Part shown: positions 35,067 through 44,920 of the stretch, in pieces
How the letters are laid out: each line of letters opens with the position of its first letter
Numbering within the stretch: the first letter of the stretch is position 1
Assembly: GCA_038030265.1 (NCBI GenBank)
Contig: CM075943.1
Span: 32,426,001 to 32,490,000, forward strand
Source of the DNA: Corythucha ciliata
Taxonomy: Eukaryota > Arthropoda > Insecta > Hemiptera > Tingidae
DNA length: 64,000 bases
Reading direction: 5' to 3'
Program-made: the position numbers and the translations under genes
Notes under the pieces: generated by a model
Database searches by the model: none
What the model saw: the letters and a program-made list of their open reading frames with translations, nothing else
Told to the model about the DNA's origin: nothing

Positions 35067-35505
35067 ATGGAATTATCCGAAGAGAAGACTATGATCATCT
35101 TCAATGCTATGATGGAAATCCAAGAGAATTATTATTTTTTATTTCGTCAGTCACCAATATTTTAAATTCTGTGTGCGCTGAAAATGTCGCACAACGTGCC
35201 CAAAATCACACAATTCTTTTAAGTAAGGTAAAGTCAAAACTTATTGGATCAGCACAGTCACTAATTCTCACCCGAGAAGTAACTCAGTTGCCTCTCTAAT
35301 CGATTTACTAAAGTCAAATTTTGCTGACTCCCGAACATTCGAATCTTTAAAATCCGAAATTCACCAGAGTAAACCATTTGCGAAAGAGACCCCAGCGGAC
35401 TATCTTAATCGCTTAGAAAGTATTAGGCATTTAATTTTTGCAAAGTTAGGAATAGACGGAGTAGAAGGTGAAATTTTAAATGCTATTATGGAAACCACCA
35501 TAATA
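35067..35505 (+). pseudogene. gag: Errantivirus 1 gag, frameshifted and truncated
   Basis: An ATG at 35067 opens a Gypsy-type gag, with YDGNPRELL early and later TPADYLNRLESIR, the usual capsid-region motif of errantiviruses. Gag forms the capsid that packages the element RNA. The frame shifts near 35280, and gag breaks off near 35505, where the sequence switches to minus-strand element sequence. It is not functional. Confidence 0.7.
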
Positions 35506-35945
35506 CATATATACATATATATTCGTAGCCTTCCTTTTCACCTGCCGGGGTGCTAACAATAAAATGTTCTTTGAATTTGGGAATGTTTGCAGTAATTATC
35601 TCAGGGTGGATATAATTTTTTGCTGAACCTGTGTCAATGAGCCATTTTAGATTAAATTTGTCTTGGGCGTACGGTAGGGACTTACCTACGAAGTTAAGAT
35701 CTAATTTTGGTACATTTCTGTCGGGCTTACGCAGTTCATTTGACCACTGCCATTGAGAAAAGGCTGGTTCGATCCATTGGTCTCTTCTTCTTGAGATTAA
35801 TTAGGTTGATTTTGGGGATTTTGGTAAAATTGAAAATTCTGAGAGGTTTGGACGTTCTGAGACGTTGGTAATTCGGATCCCAATGACGATTTCGAGCATG
35901 AGGGTCGTATTGATATTTTTGGGGGTTATATTGCTCATATATTAA
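35506..35945 (-). pseudogene. Inverted gag C-terminus/protease segment
   Basis: About 440 bp of the same element class lies in opposite orientation between plus-strand gag and pol. On the minus strand it carries the basic, Asn/Arg-rich gag end and then the aspartic protease start with active site IDTGS (35625-35638). Its protease continues, in the other orientation, at the start of the plus-strand pol frame. Both junctions carry TATATAT tracts, consistent with an inversion through short palindromic homology, or with a local misassembly. Confidence 0.7.
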
Positions 35946-37417
35946 CAAACCTAAACCACTACTTCGATATCGATGCCTGGATTAAAATGTACATATTCCC
36001 CTTTTCCAATAAGTATGAGATACTACTAGGGTATGAAACAATGAAAGATCTAAACATTAAGTTAAATTTTGAAACCCATACAATGATAGCTAATAATAAA
36101 CAATTTCAATTAAAGTACGCTATGACTGACGAAAGTGATCAAAAAATTACATTAAGGAAAGGACTTAATATTATTGAACTGTCTATAGTAAATAATAACA
36201 ATTTAAGTGAAGGATTAATCAATGAAATAAGTGGAAATGGATATACTATCAAAGAAGGAATTTACTCTTTTGACAACAATAAAGTTAGGTGCTTAGTCGA
36301 ATCCCAAGAGCTCATGACCATTTGTCCCGTGCCTATGGAGGTCGATGATATAGATTATTTAACATCTAAGTTAGACGTAAGTGAAAATACTATTCTAGAA
36401 ATTAAGAAAGAAATTCCTCAATTAATACGAACCGATCATATGAATTCGGAAGAAAAAGAAACCATTATCAAATTACTTAAGGAGTTTCCACATATCATTA
36501 AAACAGAGAAAGACCTGCTTAGCTCTTCCAAAAACTTACTAAAACATACAATAAGGACAAAAGACGATATTCCAGTTTACACCCGAAATTACAGATATCC
36601 TCAAATTTTCCGAGACGATATCAAATTAGAAATCGACAAACTTCTTAAGAATAAAATCATCAGAGAATCTAATTCCCCTTACAACACCCCAATATGGGTA
36701 GTCCCAAAGAAGCCTGACGCCTCAGGAAAGAGGAAAATTCGCGTAGTCTTAGACTATAGAAAAATTAACGACAAAACAATTGACGATAAATTCCCTCTAC
36801 CGGTGATTGAAGATTTACTTGGAAAAATAGGTCGAGCTACTTATTTTAGCACAATCGATCTGGCCTCTGGCTTCCATCAAATCGAGATGGACCCGGATTC
36901 AATCCCTAAGACTGCCTTCAGCACTGAGGACGGCCATTTTGAGTTCCTCAGGATGCCCTTTGGTCTGAAAAATGCCCCATCTACGTTTCAGAGGGCAATG
37001 AACCTGATATATTCACGTATTACAAATGTGTTGGTTTACATGAACGATATAATCGTTTATTCGGATAACTTAGAGGATCATAAAAAACACCTAAAGAAAG
37101 TTTTCGAACTACTTCAAAACCACAACCTTAAGATACAGCTTGATAAAACCGAATTCTTCAAAAAAGAACTCGCCTACCTCGGCCATATTGTGTCTGAGAA
37201 AGGTGTTCAACCAAACCCCGCCAAACTAGAAGCTATAGCAAACTTTCCAAATCCAACGAATCAAAAACAAATAAAACAATTCCTTGGATTAACTGGCTAC
37301 TACAGAAAAATGATTAGAAACTATGGAAAAATTGCCAAACCTTTAACCTCGTTACTACGAAATGACTCCACTATTGATGCTTCAAACCCCGAATTTCTTA
37401 ATGCATTAGTACTCTAA
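35946..37417 (+). pseudogene. pol: Errantivirus 1 protease end and reverse transcriptase
   Basis: The frame starts in the C-terminal half of the protease and runs through a linker into a Ty3/Gypsy RT (about residues 185-430). RT motifs are LDYRKIND, FSTIDLASGFHQI and PFGLKNAPSTFQ. The catalytic box reads YMND (37037-37048) in place of the usual Y-x-DD, so one of the two metal-binding aspartates is Asn. A frameshift ends the frame at 37417 before RNase H. RT copies the element RNA into DNA; this copy should be inactive. Confidence 0.85.
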
Positions 37418-38194
37418 AATCTTTACTTCAAAACAATCCTATTTTGCAGCCACCAGATTTTAATAAGCCCTTTTTATTGACTACAGACGCTTCTAATTAT
37501 GCTATAGGAGCAGTCTTATCCCAAAATGTTAACGGAAAAGATCTACCAATCTCTTATGCGTCCCGAACCCTGAATTCGAGTGAAGAAAGATTAAGTACAA
37601 TAGAAAAAGAAATTTTTAGCAATTGTATGGGCATGCAAATACTTTAGACCTTATATTTACGGAAGACGCTTTACCATCCAAACAGATCATAAACCTTTAC
37701 AGTATCTTCATAACATGAAAGCACCCAGCGCTAAGATGCTGCGGTGGAAATGCCAACTGGCAGATTATGATTTTGATATAAAGTACGTCCTAGGAAAAAC
37801 GAATTACGTAGCAGACGCATTATCCAGAAATCCCGTTCAAAATTTAAATGCAATCGAAAATGACGAAATAAACCCAGATGAAGTTTTAAATCAATTTTTA
37901 AATGAGACCCAAAATAGTGTAAATTTTCCAAATTCAGTTGAATCCTTAATCTCACATCCAAATGATGAAAACCAACCTAACGAAATTAAAGACGATGATA
38001 GTTTAGCTACCATCCATTCACAGTTAAGCTCCTCAGGAAATATAGTTCTTGTTGATGACCCGTTAAAATGTGTAAATGTAGAAAAATCCCAAATCGTAAT
38101 TCAAAGAGGAAAACCCATGCTCAATAATAACGTCGGTCTATCATTCCACAAAGAGAAGATTAGTATGGAATACCGCTTGGCCTTATCATTCTGA
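37418..38194 (+). pseudogene. pol: Errantivirus 1 RNase H and pol linker, frameshifted
   Basis: RNase H continues in other frames: [15 protein letters not shown] and the STIEKE helix (37444-37647), a frameshift near 37640, then DHKPLQYL and VADALSRNP (to ~37850). An acidic Asn/Glu-rich linker of about 110 residues follows and stops at 38194. RNase H removes the RNA strand during reverse transcription. At least two frameshifts show that the gene is dead. Confidence 0.8.
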
Positions 38195-38195
38195 T

Positions 38196-39326
38196 TTGGA
38201 AAAATACTGTTTAGAATTTTTGGAACCAAATAAAACGTATGGAGTTTATTGCTCTGATAAGAATTTAAAATTAGAGGACGAAGTCCCAGATCAAGTATTC
38301 CTCAAGTTTCAAAATATTGTTGAGGAAAAATTTCCCACCGTTAGAATAAAAAGATACAAAAAACTTAATATAGACGTTGAAGAAAAGGACGATAGATTAG
38401 ATTTAATTACAGATCAACACATTGGCAAAACTAGTCATAGAGGAATTAATGTCGTATATAACAACTTAAGAAAGAAATACTATTGGCCTGGCATGCTAAC
38501 AGACATAACAAAATTTGTGAATAATTGTGACATATGTAAAAAGGTTAAATATGATCGAAATCCCCCTAAACCTGAATTCAAAATAACTCCAACTCCTAAC
38601 AAACCGTTTGAAAAAATGCAAATTGATATTCTCTTTTATAATAATGCCACTCTATTGACACTTATTGATTGCTTTTCGAAAAAATTATTTGCTTATAAAA
38701 TTAACAGTAAAAATGCAGTAGAAATAGTAAACAAACTTAAAGAATACCTCAGTTTATTGCCAGCCCCCTTAGAAATCCAAGCAGATAATGGAGGAGAATT
38801 TGCCAATGAAACTCTCAAAAATTTCCTTCAATATAATAATATAAATCTTCACCTTACAACTCCTAACTATCATAATTCTAATGGATTAATTAATAGGGCT
38901 CATTCAACTCTTGTAGAAATCATGAATATTATAAAAACACAAGACACTGACATATCACTTATCAATCTTATACGGCTAGCACTCATTGCATACAATAATA
39001 CTCCTAACACCTATTTGAAACTACCACCAAATGAAATCACTTTCGGAATAACACAGCCTACAGAAATTAAAAATGACTTCATTCTTGAACAAAAAACCAA
39101 CGAATATCACAGAGAAACAACCCTTATTCATCAAGCTATAAAAGACTTAATTGAAAAAGAAAAAGAAAACAGAACCGAAACCCTTAATCAAAATCGTGAA
39201 AAAGTAAATATACCAGACGGCAAAATCTTTCTCAAAACCTACGTTCGTAATAAAGCTAAAGATAAATATAATACAATTCACTTGACCATGTTGTGTATGA
39301 TAATTCAATCAAAAATTCTTATGTAG
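38196..39326 (+). pseudogene. pol: Errantivirus 1 integrase with altered active site
   Basis: A 376-codon frame holds a retroviral-type integrase: zinc-binding H75/H81/C111/C114 (HIGKTSH...CDIC) and catalytic-core residues D144 (MQIDIL) and D197 (QADNGGEF). The third catalytic position, 35 residues after D197, is Asn 233 (GLINRAH) where the family has Glu in an IERFH context. Integrase inserts element DNA into the chromosome; loss of the Glu would abolish this. The frame is otherwise open. Compare the intact third residue in errantivirus 2 at 62.2-63.0 kb. Confidence 0.85.
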
Positions 39327-40150
39327 AATCATTAAAAGCTCAAACGATGGCCACTCAGCATAGTTTAATAAAGTCCCATTTAGAATATGCCCAAAATAAA
39401 TTAGATCATGTTTTCTCCAACGCTGTGTATTCCAATAGACCTAAAAGAGGCCTAATTAATGCTCTTGGTTCTGGCTATATCATGGTTGACCGGTAACATG
39501 GATGCCAACGATAAAAAAACGCTATGACGAAGTAATCCATAAGTTAGAAATAAATAATTATCATTTAGAGCATAACGTTGAAAACCAGTTATCTGTCAAT
39601 GAAAAACTTGTTGACGCTTTTAACAAACATCTATTAGTCATAAGAAACAATAACGCTAAAATCAAGAAAATTGTAGATAGTAATATTAGTAGCGTAACTG
39701 AAAATAACCAGCATTTTATGATAATATATGTAACAATTGCCTTACTAACACTTAGGATTAATGATATCGACTCCTCACTTGAATTTTGCAAGCGTAATAT
39801 TATTCATGAAAGTATAATCTCAAAAAAGGAATTAGCACGCATCTCAGATGACAACCCTAGAAATAAAATCATATCTAAATCGCCCGAAATTCTCTGGCAA
39901 ACCGGTAAAGTTCTTTGTTCATTGACTCCCACTCATTTGTACTACTTTGTCCAATTACCCCTAGACGTCCCGTTGACGGAAACTTATTTTCTTCTTTCTT
40001 ATCCGATAGCCGAATCAGAATCAAATGTAAAAATTCAGGTAGTTCATCCCCCTTTAGTGCTTAAGCAAGACCAATTACTTACAGGAAGCTGTGACTTAAT
40101 CTTAGATTATTTTTACTGTACCAATGTGACACAAGTTCATAACCCTTGTA
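39293..40150 (+). pseudogene. env: Errantivirus 1 env remnant
   Basis: Two frames (39293-39496 and 39502-40150) correspond to an errantiviral envelope of the baculovirus-F-like type. The basic cleavage site RPKR is followed by GLINALGS, the start of the membrane-anchored subunit, and then a long helical region and Cys-containing ectodomain. A frameshift in an A run separates them near 39510. The surface-subunit part looks shortened, and the gene is cut at 40151 by another mobile element, so the membrane anchor is missing. It is non-functional. Confidence 0.7.
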
Positions 40151-41660
40151 TACAGGGTGTAACGGAAAAGTCTGGCATAAATGAAATGGGTGATTCTTGG
40201 TCACATTTGGAACCAAAATGACCCTATACACCATGGTCCGATTACTTATGGTTTTGGAGATAATCGGGGTTTTCGTATTTTTTAATGTACCCACGGTTTT
40301 CCTTAGTAAATCGTCTGTACCTGATGAAAAAATGGTCTCATTGAAATTTAAAAGAAGCCATTGGAAAGAGCACTAAATTCTCTGTAGGATTGGATATTTT
40401 CATCTCTAAATCGATCAATATTTAAGAGCTTAACTTGCTGCTGAACAGACAACTTCTTAGATTTCCAGAAAACTCCTAGTCTTTCAGCCAACTGTCAATT
40501 CTTTTATGGCCCTCGTAGGAAGTGTAAAAAATTATTAAAAACTTCTACTGTTTGTTAGCTTTCGAATGGCCTGCTTAGTTCTGGATTATTCTTTTTTTCT
40601 TCCGAGATAGAAGCAAAAACGCGTTAAAAAACCACCAAAAGTATCCGTTTTTAAGCATGCCTTCAGGTAAGGCAATTGCTTCCGCGTTTGTAATGCGGTT
40701 GGTGGTGGATGTGGGTGTTATTTATTTTTTATTTATTTATTTGCACAATCACATTTCTTAACATACAATAATTATTTATTTTATTGTTTTATTATTTCAA
40801 TAATAGCGGAATCCAACCCAAGGCTCCATCCAAGGCCACAACGTGAATTTGTAACTAACTGAAGAGGCCGAGGGCGCGCTCGTGGAAGCAATAGACGATT
40901 TCCGTGGAAAAAGCGAAGGTTTAGAACTGCAGGTTATGGGTTTATTTCTAGTTGCCTAGAGCCTCTTTAACAGTATTTTTTTTATATTACTAGCATTACT
41001 ACGAGTGTATTTCGGTTTCAAATACTACATGATTTTTGAGTTTTTCGTTTATTTCGAGTCTGCAATTACACTTCCCTCGCGTGCTTCTCATCTAAAGTCA
41101 GAAAAATGCGATACTATTGCTGCTTCAGTGACTGTAAGAGTTCTTCCATTCCGGGTCGACCTGGTTTTTACCCAGCTTCTAAATGTATCCCTTTCCCTCA
41201 ACCTTACCGGCACTTGACTGAAAACGTCCCAAATTGAGGAAAAAGAGAAGAGAAAGTACATGTGAAGGAGTGTGATAAATGCGCAACTATGATGGGACTT
41301 CATGTTAAGGTGCCCCCGGAACGACGAGTTTTCATCGATACGTTTCGTGAGACGGAGGCTGAAGAATAAAATCAGAATTGAATAACTGCAAATGTGGTTT
41401 TAGTTTGACGGGAATGAGAGAAAAATAAATTCACTTTACACAGCACAAGACAAGAGTAACCCATAACCTGGCCTAAGCGGGTTGCAAAACTGTTGAAGTA
41501 GGACTGGAGAGCGCATGCGTGGAAATCGTCTATTGCCTTGCCTGAAGGTGTGCTTAAAAACGGATACTTTTGGGAGCTTTTTTTGCGCGTTTTTCACTTC
41601 TTCAGTGAGATGAAAAGAATCAAGTCGTCAACCAACTCCTGTTGAGCCAAAAATGAGCGG
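40151..41660. mobile_element. Inverted-repeat element with ACAGGGTGTAAC end
   Basis: The left end ACAGGGTGTAACGGAAAAG interrupts the errantivirus env. Its first ~100 bp resemble the end of the foldback family at 9132 and 47331, including the later tract CACCATGGTCCG. Inner arms ~40540-40700 and ~41520-41660 are inverted, sharing AAAAGTATCCGTTTTTAAGC, and enclose ~820 bp with a THAP-like fragment. A matching right terminus was not found. Confidence 0.5.
41106..41237 (+). pseudogene. THAP-like zinc-finger N-terminal fragment
   Basis: A 43-codon frame begins MRYYCCFSDCKS (a C-x4-C pair as at the start of THAP fingers) and continues with GFYPASKCIPFPQP before a stop. THAP domains bind DNA in transposases and transcription factors. 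The second half (W, C-x2-H, P) is not seen. The fragment lies between the inverted arms of the surrounding element, so it may be captured cargo. The domain call is tentative. Confidence 0.35.
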
Positions 41661-42215
41661 GAGCTATGTATAAAAAACATCAAAGTCATGTCTAATGTTG
41701 TCTACCTATACTGCGTTCATCGTAAGAGTGAACGCTGTTGGCGCAGGTGGGTGGTTCCCCACGGTTTAGGAGGGAAATTTTACGCGAAAGACGGGCTTGG
41801 GTCTACTGCAAGCCAAAAAGATGACAACTATGTTGGGAACTCTCTACGCTCTCTACTCCTACAGCTCCTCGAGCTCTCTACTTTTACAGCCCCTTGAGCT
41901 TTCAGTTTTTCACTTTTAGAACCAACAAACTTTGCGTTCGCACCCGTGCATTCTTTGATTGAGTTGCTTATAGGTCGGATACAAAAATTACAGCAAAGAG
42001 TCAATTTATTCACGAGAATGTCTTCATTTTTTTCACATATACATATTATGTTTTTCTGATACGCTTATATTTTTTGTTATAGTTATCGCCGCTAGGCGTT
42101 ACAACGTCGTAATAAAACACGCAAACATTGATTATAAAATTAGGCGACATTCATCCAAAATTAAGGAACATTGATGACTAGAAGTTTTTTATTTTATTTT
42201 TATTTAATATTTTAG

Positions 42216-42910
42216 TTAGTCGTCGTCACTTTTTGAACTTTCGCCAGCGCTGTCATCTCTTTTGATGAGCCGCGGTAAGTCGTCAGTCAATTTGTCCAAG
42301 ATATCGTCAGTCTCCCATAATTTGTTTTTTTCCACGATGACATGTTTGACGAAGTTCCACCAGTTTTCTGCTGTGACCCTCTCAATGCCTTCTTCGAGAA
42401 GCTTCTTCACATCATACAATTTGAAAGAAGTATTATTTTTCTTGACGTGTCCCTTGACCATTGCCCATGCCAGCTCTATTGGGTTTAGCTCGCAATGGTA
42501 AGGTGGAAGTCTTAGGACAGTCTTGTCATGTTGTTCTGCAACCTCGTCGACAATATACCTCTCGTAGTCCCCTTTCAACTGTTTGGTAAGTTCCAGGAGT
42601 TCTGGCTTCAACATAGTAGCACCTGCTTCTTGACCCTTGCTTGTAATCCACTCCATGATTGCTGCTTTTTTCCACGATGAGTTTAGTATTTTCTCAGCTT
42701 TCATTGAGTGATAAGGAGCGTTGTCCATGACAATCACGGCGTTGTTCTCCAGCAGAGGAAGAGTTGTTGTAAACCATTCCAGAAAGTTATCGCAATTCAT
42801 TTCGTCGTGGTAGTCAGACAAATTTTTTTTTTAAGACAATTTCGTCTTCTTGTACGAAAACACCGTCCATTGTCAAATAGAGTCTATGCAACTTGATTCC
42901 GGATGTGCTA
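42216..42910 (-). pseudogene. IS630/Tc1-mariner-type DDE transposase, 3' part, frameshifted
   Basis: A 201-codon minus-strand frame contains VIVMDNAPYHS (Asp at residue 33) and RLPPYHCELNPIELAW (Glu at residue 116), the second and third catalytic positions of a DDE transposase. About 70 residues (MDGVFVQEDE...) precede it in another frame; the break sits in a run of ten T on the plus strand (42823-42832), so one base is missing or extra there. The N-terminal DNA-binding part and terminal inverted repeats were not found. The 82-residue Asp-Glu spacing is much longer than in classical Tc1 or mariner (34-37). A Ser/Asp-rich tail ends the protein. Confidence 0.75.
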
Positions 42911-44115
42911 ATTGCGTAAAGGATGCAGGAAAAACGAGAAAAATTTCCGAAGAACAGGTAAGTAGGAAAAACGAAACGGAATTGAAAGATCGGGATAATC
43001 GGAGAAAATAAAAACGAAAAAATGACAAGGAAAAGTTAGACAAGCTAACAGAGGGAGCGTCCTGAAAAGGACGTTTGAAATAATCAGGAAAGTCAGGAAG
43101 TCAGAAATAATAAAAAAGGAAATCACACAAACGCACCAGAACACAGCTTAATAGCAAGTGAAACAAAGAAAAGACTTCATAAGTCCTCCTCAAGTTAGTT
43201 TCTAGATTAGTTGTGCACAGACCGAGAGGTCCGGTTACAATGAAGAGGGAAAAAAAGTAGGAGGAGCCTGCGTGAAAATAACGAAAATGGGTTCAAGAGC
43301 GTTCACTCTTACGATGAACACAGTATAGACCTCGTGAATCTTGTGAAGATCGCGAACGGTGTCCGAGTCGAACAAATTATTAGCAGACAATTTACTCATG
43401 CATTTATTGTTGATGGGATGTTAGGTGTCTCGAAAACAGATATTTACCCGTCATGAGAAGGGATAAAAACACTACCAAGATGCCGACGAACTACTTTAAT
43501 ACATCAAAATAGTAATCCAACTGATTATTCAAATACAATCAATAGAAATCTGTTAATTAAGAGAATCAATTAGTATTTCCGTAGGGATTACACAGGAACA
43601 TGCTGAAAATGGTCCCGCAGGTAAGGTAATATAACCACAACCAGGGGTGCCATTGGAACTAATCTATTTCGGGTTTTTCTTTATTTTTACATTTTAACTT
43701 CCCAGCACTTTGGCCTCTGTGCATAGTAACCTTGAATACTCGATTTTAGTAGCCACAAAATTGACAAAATGGCAAGAAAAAACGAGGAAATAGTCGAGAA
43801 ACAAAAAAAAATCTCGTAAAAAGTCTCCAAGAACTTTTTGAAAATAAATGGTCGACGTCTATTTAAAACAGCAGCAAACAAAAAAAAATGTGTTTTTATT
43901 AACAATGCTGCCACCATATGATCACTTTCTCTGTTTACTTATTTTGAATAATATGTTACGTTGGTACGAGTCTAACGGGGAACTTCCCCCCAAATGATTC
44001 TTCCCGTCCCGCCATGAGTGTCACCCTCCTGGTTTACGTGTTGTAAAATGGAAGAAGGACGAGGGGGTTTTTACGATACCTACTGAATTAAACTGCGGAA
44101 TTTTCACGCGAGAAT
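42911..44115. other. Non-coding interval
   Basis: AT-rich DNA with homopolymers; no gene or repeat I can support. Confidence 0.4.
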
Positions 44116-44727
44116 AGTGGCCCATACACGGGCAGATAACTCTGACAGATTTGATCGGCCGGTATTTTCAACAGATACCGTTAACGATCTAGAGCAAACG
44201 ATGAGATCGGTCGTCGCCCCTTAACATACAAAAGTTATCTGTGACCGATATCTGTTACCCGATTAAATATGCCCGTTAGTGAGGGCACATCTGGCAGATT
44301 GAGATCTCTTGCGGAAAAAACTGACAAATTTCATTTACCGGTGGGGTTCGAAAGATATTTGAGATCGGTGGCAGATATGAAGTTAGAAAACTAGTAGAGG
44401 GAGCAAAAAGCTTGACCCATACATATGATAAAAATAATAGAAAACACATGTTCAGAGAAGTTTCGGTGTTTAAAATCGTTGCGTTAAGGGGCGACACCCG
44501 ATTCGAAATTGGCCGATCTATGTCTGCCAGATATCTCTCATAAGAAATCGGTTGATTAGTGGGGGACCACAGACCACATCTGGTGGATTTGAACTCCCAC
44601 CGATATCGTTTGGACGATCACGGTTGATCTGTCGTCGTTTCTTGCCCACTAACGAGCGAATTTTTACCACCGATATCTGTCAAAAACATGAAATCTGCCG
44701 CAGATATCTGCTCGTATATGCCCACCT
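44116..44727. mobile_element. Inverted-repeat element rich in AGATATCTG motifs
   Basis: The left end (GGCCCATACACGGGCAGATA) and the inverse of the right end (GGTGGGCATATACGAGCAGA) align. The interior repeats CAGATATCTG, GATCGG and GATTTGATCGGCC tracts in both orientations, with an inner end-like motif near 44275. It is ~610 bp and non-coding. Confidence 0.6.
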
Positions 44728-44789
44728 AATGTGCATGTGGTCTCGAAGAAAAAGTAATAAATTCTTAACAAATGTGTGGAAAAACAGAT

Positions 44790-44920
44790 TTTTAGCCGTT
44801 TAATTATTAGCGTTTTTCCTACTCTTTATCCGCGAATTATCGCTTTTTCTTAATTTATCCGCTAATTAGTGATTTTTATCACTACTATTGATTAGCGCTT
44901 TTTCCTAAAATCCTAACATG
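44790..44920 (+). repeat. Minisatellite patch of the dispersed ~30-bp family
   Basis: About four units: ATTATTAGCGTTTTTCC, ATCCGCGAATTATCGCTTTTTC, ATCCGCTAATTAGTGA and ATTAGCGCTTTTTCC. Confidence 0.65.
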
